A stretch of 6,902 nt of DNA from Rhodoferax sp. Its GTDB lineage: Bacteria > Pseudomonadota > Gammaproteobacteria > Burkholderiales > Burkholderiaceae_C. The first letter of the stretch is position 1; each line of letters starts with the position of its first letter. The stretch is taken from the NCBI GenBank assembly GCA_029865675.1, contig JARXAU010000211.1:1-6902 (forward strand), read 5' to 3'. This document shows positions 5,152 to 6,902 of this stretch, in pieces. Below the pieces are notes generated by a model. That model was given only the letters and a program-made list of their open reading frames with translations. It was not told the origin of the DNA and made no database searches. A program made the translations under genes and the position numbers.

Positions 5152-6902
<1,751 letters not shown>

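Overview
The window looks like the chromosome of a betaproteobacterium, most likely in the Burkholderiales (Comamonadaceae-like, e.g. Rhodoferax/Polaromonas relatives). This rests on high GC, tight packing, protein sequence style, and a ccoG - fixH-like - TauE/SafE-like - Crp/Fnr order that I recall from that group. No database search was possible, so the placement is inference.

Region 1 (1-3096) is the tail of a cbb3-type cytochrome oxidase assembly and regulation cluster. It contains the 3' two-thirds of ccoG (polyferredoxin-type maturation protein), a short FixH-like single-span membrane protein, a decayed antisense remnant of an fnr gene, a TauE/SafE-like membrane protein of the kind often found beside cbb3 genes, and a convergent, intact Crp/Fnr-family regulator. 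The intact regulator has none of the four cysteines that bind the [4Fe-4S] cluster in classical FNR. The decayed remnant looks closer to canonical Fnr in its DNA-binding domain. The locus may therefore record loss of a classical oxygen-sensing Fnr and retention of a cysteine-less relative.

Region 2 (3097-3416) is a 320-base divergent intergenic stretch between the Fnr-type gene and dusA. It has a TGA-N6-TCA palindrome (FNR/FixK-like) within a larger inverted repeat just upstream of the regulator's start, and an AT-rich block of T and A tracts.

Region 3 (3417-5056) holds dusA (tRNA dihydrouridine synthase A) and a convergent GntR/FCD regulator. Their stop codons overlap in a shared TTAA.

Region 4 (5057-6902) is a 95-base divergent promoter region, then the 5' end of a methylmalonyl-CoA mutase large-chain gene that runs off the right edge before its B12-binding domain. 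A near-perfect 16-bp palindrome lies in the spacer of the best sigma70-like promoter for the mutase gene, which suggests direct repression by the divergent GntR protein.

Overall this is mostly ordinary core-genome content. The points of interest are regulatory: the cysteine-less Fnr, the fnr remnant and the two palindromes. I see no mobile element, CRISPR array, tRNA or rRNA.
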